Assembly (NCBI GenBank): GCA_902575965.1
Contig: CACGTM010000012.1
Coordinates: 1-36,150 of the forward strand
DNA from: an uncultured Alphaproteobacteria bacterium
GTDB taxonomy: Bacteria > Pseudomonadota > Alphaproteobacteria > Rhodospirillales > Rhodospirillaceae
Reading direction: 5' to 3'
DNA length: 36,150 bases
Of this stretch, positions 24,556 through 32,948 are shown piece after piece (position 1 is the first letter of the stretch; every line of letters begins with the position of its first letter). A model generated the notes under the pieces. It saw only the letters and a program-made list of their open reading frames with translations. It was not told where the DNA came from and did no database searches. The position numbers and the translations under genes were made by a program.

Positions 24556-26397
24556 ATGAATAATCATAAGGATGAAATTAAAAAAGGGTATGACCTCCAT
24601 TCAAATGGTCAACTTCAAGAAGCCGAATCTATTTACAAGAATGTACTTCATGTAAATAAAGAAAATATAGAAGTTCAATACCTTTTAGGGTTGGTTAAAT
24701 ATGAACTTGGTAAACTTCATGAAGCATATGACCTTATAAAAAAAGTCTGTAAAAAAAATAACTCAAATAGTGATTACCTTTATAATTTATCTTTAATTTC
24801 ACTTAAACTAGAGAAAAAAAAAGAAGCCTTAACGCTTGCTCAAAGAGTAATAAGTCTAGCTCCTAATAATTCCTTATATTACAAACTTTATGCAGAATGC
24901 CTTCAAAGGTTAGGAAGGTATCAAGAAGCAATTGACACGTATAAAGATTATGAAAAAATTGCAAAACACGTTCCAGAAGAAATAATCTTAAATCAAGGTT
25001 TGCTTTTAACGGATATAAAGAAATATATTGAAGCAGAGTCTAAATTTAAAAATATTTTAAAAATAAATCCAGATTCTATAGACGCAGTTCTCGGAATAGC
25101 AAAAATAAATTTATTAAAGAAAAAATACACGAGAGCAGTTGAATTATTAAATAAGTTATCTAACAAGCACAAAGATAACAAAAAAATTGAAATAATGAGA
25201 GCTAATGCATACTTCCAATCTGGTGACCTGAATAATGCATTATCGATTATCACAGAGATACTCAAAAAAAATAAAAATGATTTAGCAATATTAAATAATA
25301 TTGGATATATACTTAGAGAAATGGAGAATTATTCAGAAGCAAAAGAATATTTTAAAAAAATAATAAAATTAGATCCCAAACATATAAATGCAAATGTAAA
25401 TTTAGGTCTTATTCTACTATCTGAAAAGTCATACAAAGAAGGATGGAAACATTATCAATTTAGAAATTCTCAAGAATCAGTTAAAAATAATACTCCAAAA
25501 ACTAATTCTCAAAAATGGAATAATAAAACATTACATAATAAAAAAGTATTAGTATGGACAGAACAAGGTTTAGGAGATGAGATACTTCAAGCAAGCCTTG
25601 TAAATGATCTAAGGGATTTTGTTGACGAATTAACTGTTTTATGCTCTGAAAGACTTTTGACAGTTTTTGAGCGATCATTTCCAAATGTAAATTTTTTTAG
25701 CAAAAATAATCCTGCTATCTCATCAATGAATTTCCAGGATCATTTATCATGTCCTTTACTAGATACAGCTATATTCTTAAGATCACATGAGTCAAAGTTT
25801 TCAAATCTAAATAATTATTTGCTCCCCGATAAAAATAAAAAAGAAATTCTAAGAAATAGATATTTAAATCTAATCCCAAATCAACCCAATAAACCAATTG
25901 TTATTGGCATATCTTGGAGAAGCGAGAATGAAAAATATGGAATTCAAAATACCATTAAATTAGAGAACTGGTATCCATTTTTTAATGTAATTAAGAACAT
26001 GAAGAGGAACATCGTTCTATTAAGCACTCAATATAAATGCTGCGAAGAAGAACTTGAATATGTTTATAAGCACTTTGGAATTGAGATTTATCTTGATAAA
26101 GAGATTGAGTATTCTAATGATCTTGATAGTCCAATTTCACAAATTGCATCATGTGATTATATTATTTCAACTAGTACAACTACTGCCCAAATTGCAGGTG
26201 CTTTAGGAAAAAAAATATGGCATCTACCGTCCAATGGAATTTCATGTGGATGGTATTGGCTTCACAAAGGTGATAAGACACCTTGGTACCCGCAAATGAC
26301 GCACATTAGACGTAAGGGTAATAATATCTCTGCTCAATTAAAAAAACTATCAGAAGAAATCTCAAGGCATTTTAAAAACAAAGAATTGATTATTTAG
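24556..26397 (+). CDS. TPR-GT-B glycosyltransferase-like protein with His-to-Gln change in the donor loop
   Basis: The 613-residue protein has a long TPR array (about residues 5-300) and a GT-B domain from about 328: VLVWTEQGLGDEIL, IGISWRSEN, TQYKC, STTTAQIAGALG and GWYWL. In all other GT domains here the loop carries a His (SNTTAH type); here that position is Gln545. The WYWF motif also becomes WYWL. This may be an inactive or altered transferase. Codon use is very AT-rich. It starts at ATG 24556 with no clear ribosome site, 39 bp after the small membrane gene, and ends overlapping the convergent TPR gene by eight bases. Confidence 0.87.
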   Translation: MNNHKDEIKKGYDLHSNGQLQEAESIYKNVLHVNKENIEVQYLLGLVKYELGKLHEAYDLIKKVCKKNNSNSDYLYNLSLISLKLEKKKEALTLAQRVISLAPNNSLYYKLYAECLQRLGRYQEAIDTYKDYEKIAKHVPEEIILNQGLLLTDIKKYIEAESKFKNILKINPDSIDAVLGIAKINLLKKKYTRAVELLNKLSNKHKDNKKIEIMRANAYFQSGDLNNALSIITEILKKNKNDLAILNNIGYILREMENYSEAKEYFKKIIKLDPKHINANVNLGLILLSEKSYKEGWKHYQFRNSQESVKNNTPKTNSQKWNNKTLHNKKVLVWTEQGLGDEILQASLVNDLRDFVDELTVLCSERLLTVFERSFPNVNFFSKNNPAISSMNFQDHLSCPLLDTAIFLRSHESKFSNLNNYLLPDKNKKEILRNRYLNLIPNQPNKPIVIGISWRSENEKYGIQNTIKLENWYPFFNVIKNMKRNIVLLSTQYKCCEEELEYVYKHFGIEIYLDKEIEYSNDLDSPISQIASCDYIISTSTTTAQIAGALGKKIWHLPSNGISCGWYWLHKGDKTPWYPQMTHIRRKGNNISAQLKKLSEEISRHFKNKELII

Positions 26398-27040
26398 AGT
26401 ATTCCTCGATGAGACGTTTATATTCTGGGTTATCTGGATCTAATTCTGAAGCTTTATTCATTAAATCAATTGCTTCTTCCTTATTTCCACCCTCAGCATT
26501 AATCACACTCAATCCATAATGGATTTGTGGAATAGAATTATCTTTTTCTAGAGCTTGTTCTAAGTATTCCCTTGCAGCTTCATGTTGTCCTGTAAATATT
26601 GCACATAACCCAGCACAAATAATATGTTTGATATTATCAGGCTCGATAACATTAGCCCTTTGATAAGCTGCAAGCGCGTCATGAAAGTTTTTGACTTTCT
26701 GATATGTATCACCGAGCGTAGCAAAAATTTCTGCACTCGAAGGATCTAACTCAGATGCTCTTTTTAGAGAAATAATTCCTTTATCAACTTCACCTTTATG
26801 TAAAAAAGCATTACCAAGTACAAGATGAAATTCAGCGTTATGTTCATCTAATTCAATAGCGGCATCTAAATAATTTATACCATCGTCAAATTTATTTTTC
26901 TGACAAGATAGGACACCTAATAGTTTCAATGCCTCAGCATTTTTGGTTTCTTCCACTATAATTTCTAGATAAATTTCTTCCGCTTTATCTAGTTGCCCCT
27001 CTTGGTGGTATTTTAACGCGATATCTAGCTTTTCACTCAT
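26390..27040 (-). CDS. TPR-only protein, possible adaptor
   Basis: The gene is read on the minus strand. ATG 27040 gives 216 residues starting MSEKLDIALKYHQEGQLDKA; I prefer it to ATG 27046 because AGGAAA lies seven bases upstream of it and only one base from the other. The protein is nearly all TPRs (about six units: AEEIYLEIIVEETKNAEALK, GINYLDAAIELDEHNAEFHL, ALAAYQRANVIEPDNIKHII and others) with no GT domain, signal peptide or membrane segment. It is more acidic than the TPR parts of the neighbours. It may be a free adaptor or a remnant of a TPR-GT gene. It converges on the TPR-GT gene with an eight-base overlap. Confidence 0.85.
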   Translation of the reverse strand: MSEKLDIALKYHQEGQLDKAEEIYLEIIVEETKNAEALKLLGVLSCQKNKFDDGINYLDAAIELDEHNAEFHLVLGNAFLHKGEVDKGIISLKRASELDPSSAEIFATLGDTYQKVKNFHDALAAYQRANVIEPDNIKHIICAGLCAIFTGQHEAAREYLEQALEKDNSIPQIHYGLSVINAEGGNKEEAIDLMNKASELDPDNPEYKRLIEEYSK

Positions 27041-27176
27041 TTTCATATTTCCTATTTCAAAGGATAAAGTTTTTTATATATATAGAATAGATTATAAAGT
27101 AAAATAACAAAAAATTAGTTACTTAATGAATTTTTTTATTAATAATAAGTATAAAAACATTCTCATAATAATCAAT

Positions 27177-27182
27177 TATAAT
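27177..27182 (+). promoter_or_regulatory. Possible -10 element upstream of the TPR/GT-A gene
   Basis: A perfect TATAAT lies 17 bp before ATG 27200, so the transcript would have a leader of only about 10 bases. No convincing -35 is seen, and the 153-bp region (27047-27199) is so AT-rich that chance matches are likely. The minus-strand gene must also have its promoter in this interval. Confidence 0.25.
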
Positions 27183-27199
27183 AATTCTATATTATTAAC

Positions 27200-28924
27200 A
27201 TGACAAATAAACAAGAAAATAACGAGGATATTTACCTGAGAGAGGGTGTACATTTTTTATCTAAAGGATTTATAAGCGAAGCTAAAGAATCCTTTAATAA
27301 TGCGCTTAAGTATAACCCCAAATCCTCTCCTGCATTACATAACTTGGGGCTAATTAGCCTTAGAAGTAATAATCTATTGAGAGCAAGAGAGTTACTTGAG
27401 AAGTCCGTGGGCTTAAATCCTTCTGTGGAAACATATACAATTCTTGGTGAATGTTATGAAAAAATGGGCGAACATCAAAATGCTTTAGTATGCTATAAAA
27501 TTATCCTAAAAAACTTTCCTAAAAAAATTCCAATTATAATTAAAAGCGCAAGCCTTTTTGAAACACTAGGTAAATTCGAAAAAGCTATAAAACTATATTA
27601 TAAAATTGTTCAAAATGAACCAGAAAATACTGAGATATCTATAAAATTAGCCTGGTTATTGTGGAAAAAGAATCGTCATGATGCAATCGAAATACTTGAG
27701 AAATGTCTATTATTAAACAAAACAAATACTCTTAAAAAAATTAAAATACTAAGTGTATTGATTCTCTTCAAGGAATGGTCATTTAGAATTAAAAATAATA
27801 AATTACCTTATCACGCCTTATCGATTGATGATATCTTCTTCAAAAGTACAAGTGATATATTACTTCAGCTTGATAATGAATCTTCTATTTTATTAGAAGA
27901 GTTTAAAGATCATCCTCAAGCATATATGATTAAGGGTATTGTTAACTTTGTGAGAAAAAAGAACCAAAATGCTCAAGATTTTTTTGATATGGTATCAAAG
28001 TATTCTAATAATAAAATGACAAGAGCTATACGATTTGATAATGAATTTTTCTCACATTTAAATGACTTTGATACTATAAAACTTATTAAACATTTACCTA
28101 AACTGTTAGAAGTTAAAGAACGGAATATCTTTGAAAATGATATTATATACCTTTCATGTAATTCTGATTACTTTAATTATTTTACAAAACCATTACTTCT
28201 TTCAATAAATAACCAGACCGAAAAAACTAGTGTTCATATTCATATTATGGACTCTGACACAAGACATACTGAATATGCCCTAGACTTTTGCTCACTTTTA
28301 ACAAATATTGATATCTCCATTAGTGTTGAGAGACCTAAACTACCACCAAATGATATTAACTATGCAAGATCATACTTTCATGCTATCCGTTTTATTAGAC
28401 TCTATCAACACCTGTTAAAGTTTAAAAAAAGATTGTGGCTGATGGATGTTGATGCTCTTTTTAATCAATCTCCAAAATTCTTATTTAATAAATTCAAGAA
28501 TAAAGATATTTCTCTTAGAATTAGACCTGCCAGGCTTGAACCCTGGAATCAATTTAATGCATGTTTATTTGGTGTAAATTACTCTAAAAAAGCAATTAAT
28601 TATCTTCATAAGATAGCAGCATACATTGCATATTTTCATCAAAATGCAGAGCTACCGTGGGGTATTGATCAATTAGCAATGTATGCCTCATATAATAATA
28701 TTGATACTAAAAACAAACCTTCTATTGGCTTCATGGATGATAAGGTCCTTGATTATGAATATAATAAGGATGGACTTGTATGGTGTAGCTCAGGGTCAAT
28801 TAAATTTGCGGCTCTAAATAAATCTAGAATAAAAAACAATGAAGAAGTAACGCCATATGAACTAAGATTTGAAAATTATAATAATAAAATTGAAATGCTT
28901 GACGAAAAGCTAAATTCAGGCTAA
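27200..28924 (+). CDS. TPR protein fused to a GT-A (DxD) glycosyltransferase-like domain
   Basis: The 574-residue protein has a TPR array (about residues 8-175), a helical linker (175-310) and a C-terminal GT-A-like domain (about 312-560). The latter starts with a beta-strand NDIIYLSCNSDYFNYF, contains LWLMDVDALF with the metal-binding D416-V-D418, and later GIDQLAMY, a motif common in GT8-type enzymes. No GT-B motifs are present. It therefore pairs the same TPR module with a different catalytic fold. It stands alone on the plus strand and its 3' end carries the likely metZ promoter. The acceptor is unknown. Confidence 0.8.
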   Translation: MTNKQENNEDIYLREGVHFLSKGFISEAKESFNNALKYNPKSSPALHNLGLISLRSNNLLRARELLEKSVGLNPSVETYTILGECYEKMGEHQNALVCYKIILKNFPKKIPIIIKSASLFETLGKFEKAIKLYYKIVQNEPENTEISIKLAWLLWKKNRHDAIEILEKCLLLNKTNTLKKIKILSVLILFKEWSFRIKNNKLPYHALSIDDIFFKSTSDILLQLDNESSILLEEFKDHPQAYMIKGIVNFVRKKNQNAQDFFDMVSKYSNNKMTRAIRFDNEFFSHLNDFDTIKLIKHLPKLLEVKERNIFENDIIYLSCNSDYFNYFTKPLLLSINNQTEKTSVHIHIMDSDTRHTEYALDFCSLLTNIDISISVERPKLPPNDINYARSYFHAIRFIRLYQHLLKFKKRLWLMDVDALFNQSPKFLFNKFKNKDISLRIRPARLEPWNQFNACLFGVNYSKKAINYLHKIAAYIAYFHQNAELPWGIDQLAMYASYNNIDTKNKPSIGFMDDKVLDYEYNKDGLVWCSSGSIKFAALNKSRIKNNEEVTPYELRFENYNNKIEMLDEKLNSG

Positions 28925-28927
28925 CAA
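28899..28927 (+). promoter_or_regulatory. Possible metZ promoter inside the end of the upstream gene
   Basis: TTGACG (28899-28904) is followed after 17 bp by TAACAA (28922-28927). Transcription would begin near 28934, right before the SAM-II aptamer at 28937. The -10 is weak, but the position suits the riboswitch leader. Confidence 0.4.
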
Positions 28928-28936
28928 AATATTGAA

Positions 28937-28987
28937 GTGGTGATTTGAGTACCGGATTGCGACCACATAAAAAAACGCTAAAAGGTG
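28937..28987 (+). ncRNA. SAM-II riboswitch aptamer upstream of metZ
   Basis: The segment has the SAM-II layout. A 5-bp stem, GTGGT (28937-28941) with ACCAC (28962-28966), encloses a loop containing the conserved TGATTTG and ATTGC. An A-rich linker and CGCTAAAAGGTG follow, matching the conserved GCUAAA pseudoknot strand. ACC at 28951-28953 can pair with GGT at 28984-28986. SAM-II elements are known before metA and metZ genes in Alphaproteobacteria and switch them off when S-adenosylmethionine is plentiful. The call is from memory of the motif, without a covariance search. Confidence 0.88.
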
Positions 28988-29021
28988 AATCAAACCTCAC
29001 CCTAGCGGATGAGGTTTTTTT
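28976..29021 (+). terminator. Riboswitch expression platform: intrinsic terminator with competing antiterminator
   Basis: Terminator: AAACCTCA (28992-28999) pairs with TGAGGTTT (29010-29017), and the T-run extends to 29021. Antiterminator: CGCTA (28976-28980) pairs with TAGCG (29003-29007), and GGTGA (28984-28988) with TCACC (28997-29001). The antiterminator uses the aptamer's GCTAAA strand, so ligand binding should free the terminator and stop transcription before metZ. Confidence 0.85.
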
Positions 29022-29038
29022 GTATGCAAGGAACGAAT

Positions 29039-30229
29039 ATGTCTAAAAAAAGTGATAGATCTAAATGGCGTTCAGAGACAAAAGCTGTTCATAGTGGAAC
29101 GCTTCGCAGTCAATTTGATGAAACAAGTGAAGCAATTTTTCTTAACTCAGGTTTTATTTATTCCTCTGCAGAAGAGGCAGAAGCCGCATTTGGTGATAAA
29201 ATTAATAGATACCTTTACTCACGTTTTGGAAACCCAACAGTTTCAATGTTTGAAGAAAAGCTCAAAATTATTGAGGATGCAGAAGATTGCAAAGCAACAG
29301 GAAGTGGTATGTCTGCAGTTTTTGCTTCGTTAGCTAGCTACTTAAAAGCTGGTGATAGGTTAGTTGCATCTAAAGCACTCTTTGGGTCATGTTACATAAT
29401 CTGTAAAGAAATTCTACCAAAGTTTGGAATTGAGGTATCTTTTGTTAATGGAACCAATACAGAAGATTGGGAGGAAGCTCTCGCCACGCCTACTAAAGCC
29501 ATTTTTTTAGAAACTCCATCAAATCCAAATCTAGAAATAATTGATATTTCCCAAATATGTAAATTAGCAAAAGTCTATAATACTAAAGTTTTTGTTGATA
29601 ATGTTTTTTCAACACCCATTTTACAAAAGCCATTGGACCTAGGCGCAGATGTAGTAATCTATTCAGCAACAAAACATATTGATGGACAAGGTAGGTGTTT
29701 AGGAGGTGCAATACTCAGTTCAGAGGAATTTATTAAAGACGTTGTTACACCTTTTATACGGCATACAGGACCATCATTGAGTCCGTTTAATGCTTGGGTA
29801 CTCTTAAAGGGCCTAGAAACATTAAGCCTCAGAATTAAAGAACATTCAAATAATGCACTTGAAATAGCTAATTATCTACATACAAAAAATATAGTTTCAA
29901 GAACAATCTATCCATCATTAAATACTCACCCTCAGAACGAAATAGCCAAAAAACAAATGAAAGCTGGTGGTGGAGTTGTTTCATTTGAGCTAAAAGGTAA
30001 CAAAGATAAAGTATTTAAATTTCTCAACAAACTTCAGATCATAAAAATATCAAATAATCTTGGGGATACTAAAAGTCTAATTTGTCATCCAGCTACTACA
30101 ACACATCAAAGGCTTAGTGATGATGAAAAACTTGAAATAGGAATTACCCAAAACCTTATAAGGTTATCTGTGGGATTGGAAAATGTAGATGATTTAATTG
30201 ATGATATAGAATATGCGCTTGATTCATAG
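29039..30229 (+). CDS. metZ: O-succinylhomoserine sulfhydrylase MetZ
   Basis: I choose ATG 29039 (396 residues, MSKKSDRSKW), preceded by AAGGA six bases upstream. An in-frame ATG at 29009 lies within the terminator hairpin and cannot be the start. The enzyme is a PLP-dependent Cys/Met-metabolism transsulfurase. It has RYLYSRFGNPT-like substrate motifs (RYLYSRFGNPTVSMFE), SGMSAVFASLASYL, FLETPSNPNLEI, and the PLP lysine K212 in YSATKHIDGQGR. The SAM-II riboswitch, the GQGRCLGGA variant and the apaG neighbour support MetZ, which uses O-succinyl- or O-acetylhomoserine and sulfide to make homocysteine. The cystathionine gamma-synthase family is the main alternative. Confidence 0.93.
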   Translation: MSKKSDRSKWRSETKAVHSGTLRSQFDETSEAIFLNSGFIYSSAEEAEAAFGDKINRYLYSRFGNPTVSMFEEKLKIIEDAEDCKATGSGMSAVFASLASYLKAGDRLVASKALFGSCYIICKEILPKFGIEVSFVNGTNTEDWEEALATPTKAIFLETPSNPNLEIIDISQICKLAKVYNTKVFVDNVFSTPILQKPLDLGADVVIYSATKHIDGQGRCLGGAILSSEEFIKDVVTPFIRHTGPSLSPFNAWVLLKGLETLSLRIKEHSNNALEIANYLHTKNIVSRTIYPSLNTHPQNEIAKKQMKAGGGVVSFELKGNKDKVFKFLNKLQIIKISNNLGDTKSLICHPATTTHQRLSDDEKLEIGITQNLIRLSVGLENVDDLIDDIEYALDS

Positions 30230-30275
30230 AGAATAATTGTTATTTTAAATTATAGTAATAATGCAAATTGTAGAT

Positions 30276-30668
30276 ATGTACGAAAAAACCACAAAATCTG
30301 TAAAAATTACAGTTGAATCTTTTTATTTAGATGAGCAATCCTCACCTGAGGATTCACATTATCTATGGGCCTATCAGATAAATATTGAAAACTCCAGTAG
30401 CAATACAATACAGTTAATCAATAGACATTGGAAGATAACTGATCAAAACGGAAAACTTGTTGAAGCCAAAGGGCCCGGAGTTGTTGGAAAACAACCCGTT
30501 CTAAAACCAGGAGAGTCATTTAATTATACAAGCGGTACTCCTCTAAATACTCCATCAGGTATAATGGTTGGAACTTACGAAATGGAGTCAGAAGAAGGTG
30601 AACGTTTTGAGGTTGAAATTCCTGCATTTTCTCTTGATAGCCCATATGACCCCGCGATTCTAAATTGA
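30276..30668 (+). CDS. apaG: ApaG domain protein
   Basis: The 130-residue reading frame from ATG 30276 starts MYEKTTKSVKITVESFYLDEQSSPE and continues YLWAYQINIEN, IQLINRHWKITDQNG, the hallmark GPGVVGKQPVLKPGE, and a YTSGTPLNTPSGIMVGTYEM segment. It is one DUF525/ApaG fibronectin-like domain at the usual family length. The in-frame ATG at 30261 would add five residues that the family lacks, and neither start has a clear ribosome site. ApaG is linked to cobalt/magnesium resistance in enterobacteria, but its biochemical role is not settled. It follows metZ at 46 bp, an order common in Alphaproteobacteria. Confidence 0.93.
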   Translation: MYEKTTKSVKITVESFYLDEQSSPEDSHYLWAYQINIENSSSNTIQLINRHWKITDQNGKLVEAKGPGVVGKQPVLKPGESFNYTSGTPLNTPSGIMVGTYEMESEEGERFEVEIPAFSLDSPYDPAILN

Positions 30669-30727
30669 AATGTATTTAAAACGATATATTAACTAACCCC
30701 CTAGACTTTAAAAATCAGAGATTACCT

Positions 30728-31357
30728 ATGAATTTTGAAAATGAAAATATCTCATCAGAAGGTTTTAATGAATTAAACGACAGAGTATCTAAGCCTGACT
30801 GGGATCAAGCAATAAATGCTGTAAAAACACTTATTAGGTGGGCAGGAGATGATCCTAATAGAGAAGGTCTACTTGATACACCAGACCGTGTACTGCGGTC
30901 TTATAAAGAATTCTTTTCTGGATACAAAATTGATCCTGAAGAGATTCTTTCAACTACTTTTGAAGAAACCGAGGGTTACGATGAAATGGTTTTATTAAAA
31001 GATATTAGATTTGAGTCACATTGTGAACACCACATGGTTCCAATAATAGGAGTAGCTCATGTCGCATATCTACCCCAAAATAAAGTTGTTGGTATATCAA
31101 AAATTGCCCGTGTAGTAGACGTTTATTCGAAAAGACTCCAAATACAAGAGAAGATGACATCCCAAATCGCAAATATAATTGATAAAGTTCTCCAACCAAA
31201 AGGTGTTGCAGTGGTAATTGAGGGTGATCATGAGTGTATGGGAACAAGAGGTGCATATAAGCCTGAAGCATCAATGATTACTAGTACAATGCTTGGAGCA
31301 TTCAGATCAGATGCATCAACAAGAAGAGAATTCTTGTCTTTGATCAGAAAAGAATAA
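30728..31357 (+). CDS. folE: GTP cyclohydrolase I FolE
   Basis: The 209-residue protein catalyses GTP to 7,8-dihydroneopterin triphosphate, the first step of tetrahydrofolate synthesis. It shows the family signatures [16 protein letters not shown], the zinc ligands C99 and H102 in CEHHMVP and C170 in HECMGTRG, the [19 protein letters not shown] block, and a C-terminal MLGAFRSD. A non-conserved N-terminal extension of about 20 residues precedes the core. Length and motifs indicate an intact type IA enzyme. A gap of 59 bp follows apaG, and it may share the metZ transcript. Confidence 0.97.
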   Translation: MNFENENISSEGFNELNDRVSKPDWDQAINAVKTLIRWAGDDPNREGLLDTPDRVLRSYKEFFSGYKIDPEEILSTTFEETEGYDEMVLLKDIRFESHCEHHMVPIIGVAHVAYLPQNKVVGISKIARVVDVYSKRLQIQEKMTSQIANIIDKVLQPKGVAVVIEGDHECMGTRGAYKPEASMITSTMLGAFRSDASTRREFLSLIRKE

Positions 31358-31384
31358 ATAATATTACAAGTAATTAATCAATGC

Positions 31385-31463
31385 ATTCAGTGAATAATAT
31401 GATTTAAACTTAATTGACTGAACATTAAAATAATAAATAGCATATCTTATTTATAAATAAGGA
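31385..31463 (+). promoter_or_regulatory. trkH upstream region: possible promoter and palindrome over the ribosome site
   Basis: A perfect 5-1-5 inverted repeat lies at 31385-31395 (ATTCA-G-TGAAT). TTGACT (31414-31419) with TAGCAT 18 bp on is a weak promoter candidate. A perfect 16-bp palindrome, CTTATTTATAAATAAG (31446-31461), overlaps the Shine-Dalgarno AAGGA (31459-31463) of trkH; as RNA it could hide the ribosome site, and as DNA it could be an operator. Confidence 0.35.
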
Positions 31464-31468
31464 TTAAG

Positions 31469-32920
31469 ATGATTATAGATTATCGTCCTGTATTTTTAGT
31501 ATTAGGTTTCATGCTTTTAATACTCGGTATTGGCATGATCATCCCTATTTTAGTTAATCTATATTACGGAAATTCAGATTGGGCAGCATTTATCACTTCT
31601 TCCATGATAACTTGTTTCTTTGGCATTGCCATAATAATATCAACTAACACTAAAATTAATAACCTCAATATCAGGGAAGCATTCTTAATTACTATTATTT
31701 CATGGATTATTCTTCCTATTTTTTCTTCAATACCATTTATGTTATCTAAACTCGGGTTGAGTTTTACAGATGCATTTTTTGAGTCAATGTCTGGTATCAC
31801 TACAACTGGGGCAACAGTTATCTTGGACCTAAACAACACAAATCCAGGTATTTTAATCTGGCGGTCAATTCTTCAATGGTTGGGTGGTTTAGGAATCATA
31901 ATTATGGCTTTTACAATTCTACCAATATTAAAGGTTGGTGGAATGCAAATGTTTAGAATTGAAGGCTTTGAAACACAAGAAAAGGTAATACCAAGAGCCA
32001 CTCAAGTCGCTAAAAATCTTATTTTCATATTTTCTTCTTTGACTATCTTATGGATATTTTTGTATTTTCTCTCTGGAATGGGATTATTTGACGCAACAAT
32101 TCATGCGATGACTACCATTGCTACAGGTGGATACTCATCACATAATTCTTCAATAGGGCACTTTGATAATATTTCAATTGACGCAATAGCTATTTTTGGA
32201 ATGTTAGTTGGCAGCATACCTTTTCTTCTTTATGTGCAGTGCTTTAGAGGTAAGCCACTAAACTTATTTAAGGATAGTCAGGTACAATTATTTTTATTTA
32301 TTGTAATTTTTTTTGTTTCGATAGTAGCTATATATCTCTATTGGACAGATACTTATGGATTATTTAACTCTCTAAGATACTCAGCATTTAACGTTATTTC
32401 TGTCATTACTGGAACTGGATATGCAACTACAAATTTTAATGAGTGGGGAAATTTTGTATTAATTTTATTATTTTTTTTAATGTTTGTTGGTGGGTGTGCT
32501 GGGTCAACTACCTGTGGGATCAAGGTATTCCGATTTCAGGTGTTATTTGAAATTTCTAGGGCACAACTGAAACAATTACTTCAACCGCACGCAATTTATA
32601 CTCCACATTTTAAAAACAAGTCATTGGATGAAGAAATTGCATCATCTGTCATGGGTTTTTTTTATTTATATATAATAACAGTTTGTATCCTTGCAGTACT
32701 TCTTGCACTTTTGGGGTTGGATTTCTTAACGGCATTATCCGGTGCTGCGAGCGCGGTATCAAATGTGGGACCAGGTTTAGGTTCAATGATAGGACCTGCT
32801 GGTAATTATAATCTAATACCAGATTTGGGGAAATGGTTACTTGCATTAGGAATGCTCCTTGGCAGACTAGAACTTTTTACCGTATTTGTAATAATTCTTC
32901 CTCGATTTTGGAATGATTAG
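31469..32920 (+). CDS. trkH: Trk-type potassium uptake protein TrkH
   Basis: The 483-residue membrane protein has about ten to twelve hydrophobic segments and the four pore-loop repeats of the TrkH/KtrB family. These include MSGITTTGATV, MTTIATGGYSSH and VISVITGTGYATT, then VSNVGPGLGSMIG near the C-terminus, each with the Gly of the K+ selectivity filter. GGCAGSTTCGIK matches the conserved lysine/glycine region of M2 in the third-fourth unit. It imports K+ across the inner membrane, usually with the NAD-binding TrkA subunit, which is not nearby. AAGGA is six bases before ATG 31469. It converges on argF with 28 bp between them. Confidence 0.96.
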   Translation: MIIDYRPVFLVLGFMLLILGIGMIIPILVNLYYGNSDWAAFITSSMITCFFGIAIIISTNTKINNLNIREAFLITIISWIILPIFSSIPFMLSKLGLSFTDAFFESMSGITTTGATVILDLNNTNPGILIWRSILQWLGGLGIIIMAFTILPILKVGGMQMFRIEGFETQEKVIPRATQVAKNLIFIFSSLTILWIFLYFLSGMGLFDATIHAMTTIATGGYSSHNSSIGHFDNISIDAIAIFGMLVGSIPFLLYVQCFRGKPLNLFKDSQVQLFLFIVIFFVSIVAIYLYWTDTYGLFNSLRYSAFNVISVITGTGYATTNFNEWGNFVLILLFFLMFVGGCAGSTTCGIKVFRFQVLFEISRAQLKQLLQPHAIYTPHFKNKSLDEEIASSVMGFFYLYIITVCILAVLLALLGLDFLTALSGAASAVSNVGPGLGSMIGPAGNYNLIPDLGKWLLALGMLLGRLELFTVFVIILPRFWND

Positions 32921-32948
32921 AAATAAAGCCAATTATAATGAAAACAAA

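Noticed and set aside
27047-27199. Possible small RNA or origin-like AT-rich element between the divergent genes.
   Set aside because: Only AT-rich sequence with no repeats, stable hairpin or DnaA-like boxes was seen; a divergent promoter region is sufficient.
29009-29038. Longer MetZ start at ATG 29009.
   Set aside because: The codon lies in the terminator hairpin of the riboswitch; ATG 29039 has AAGGA at the right distance.
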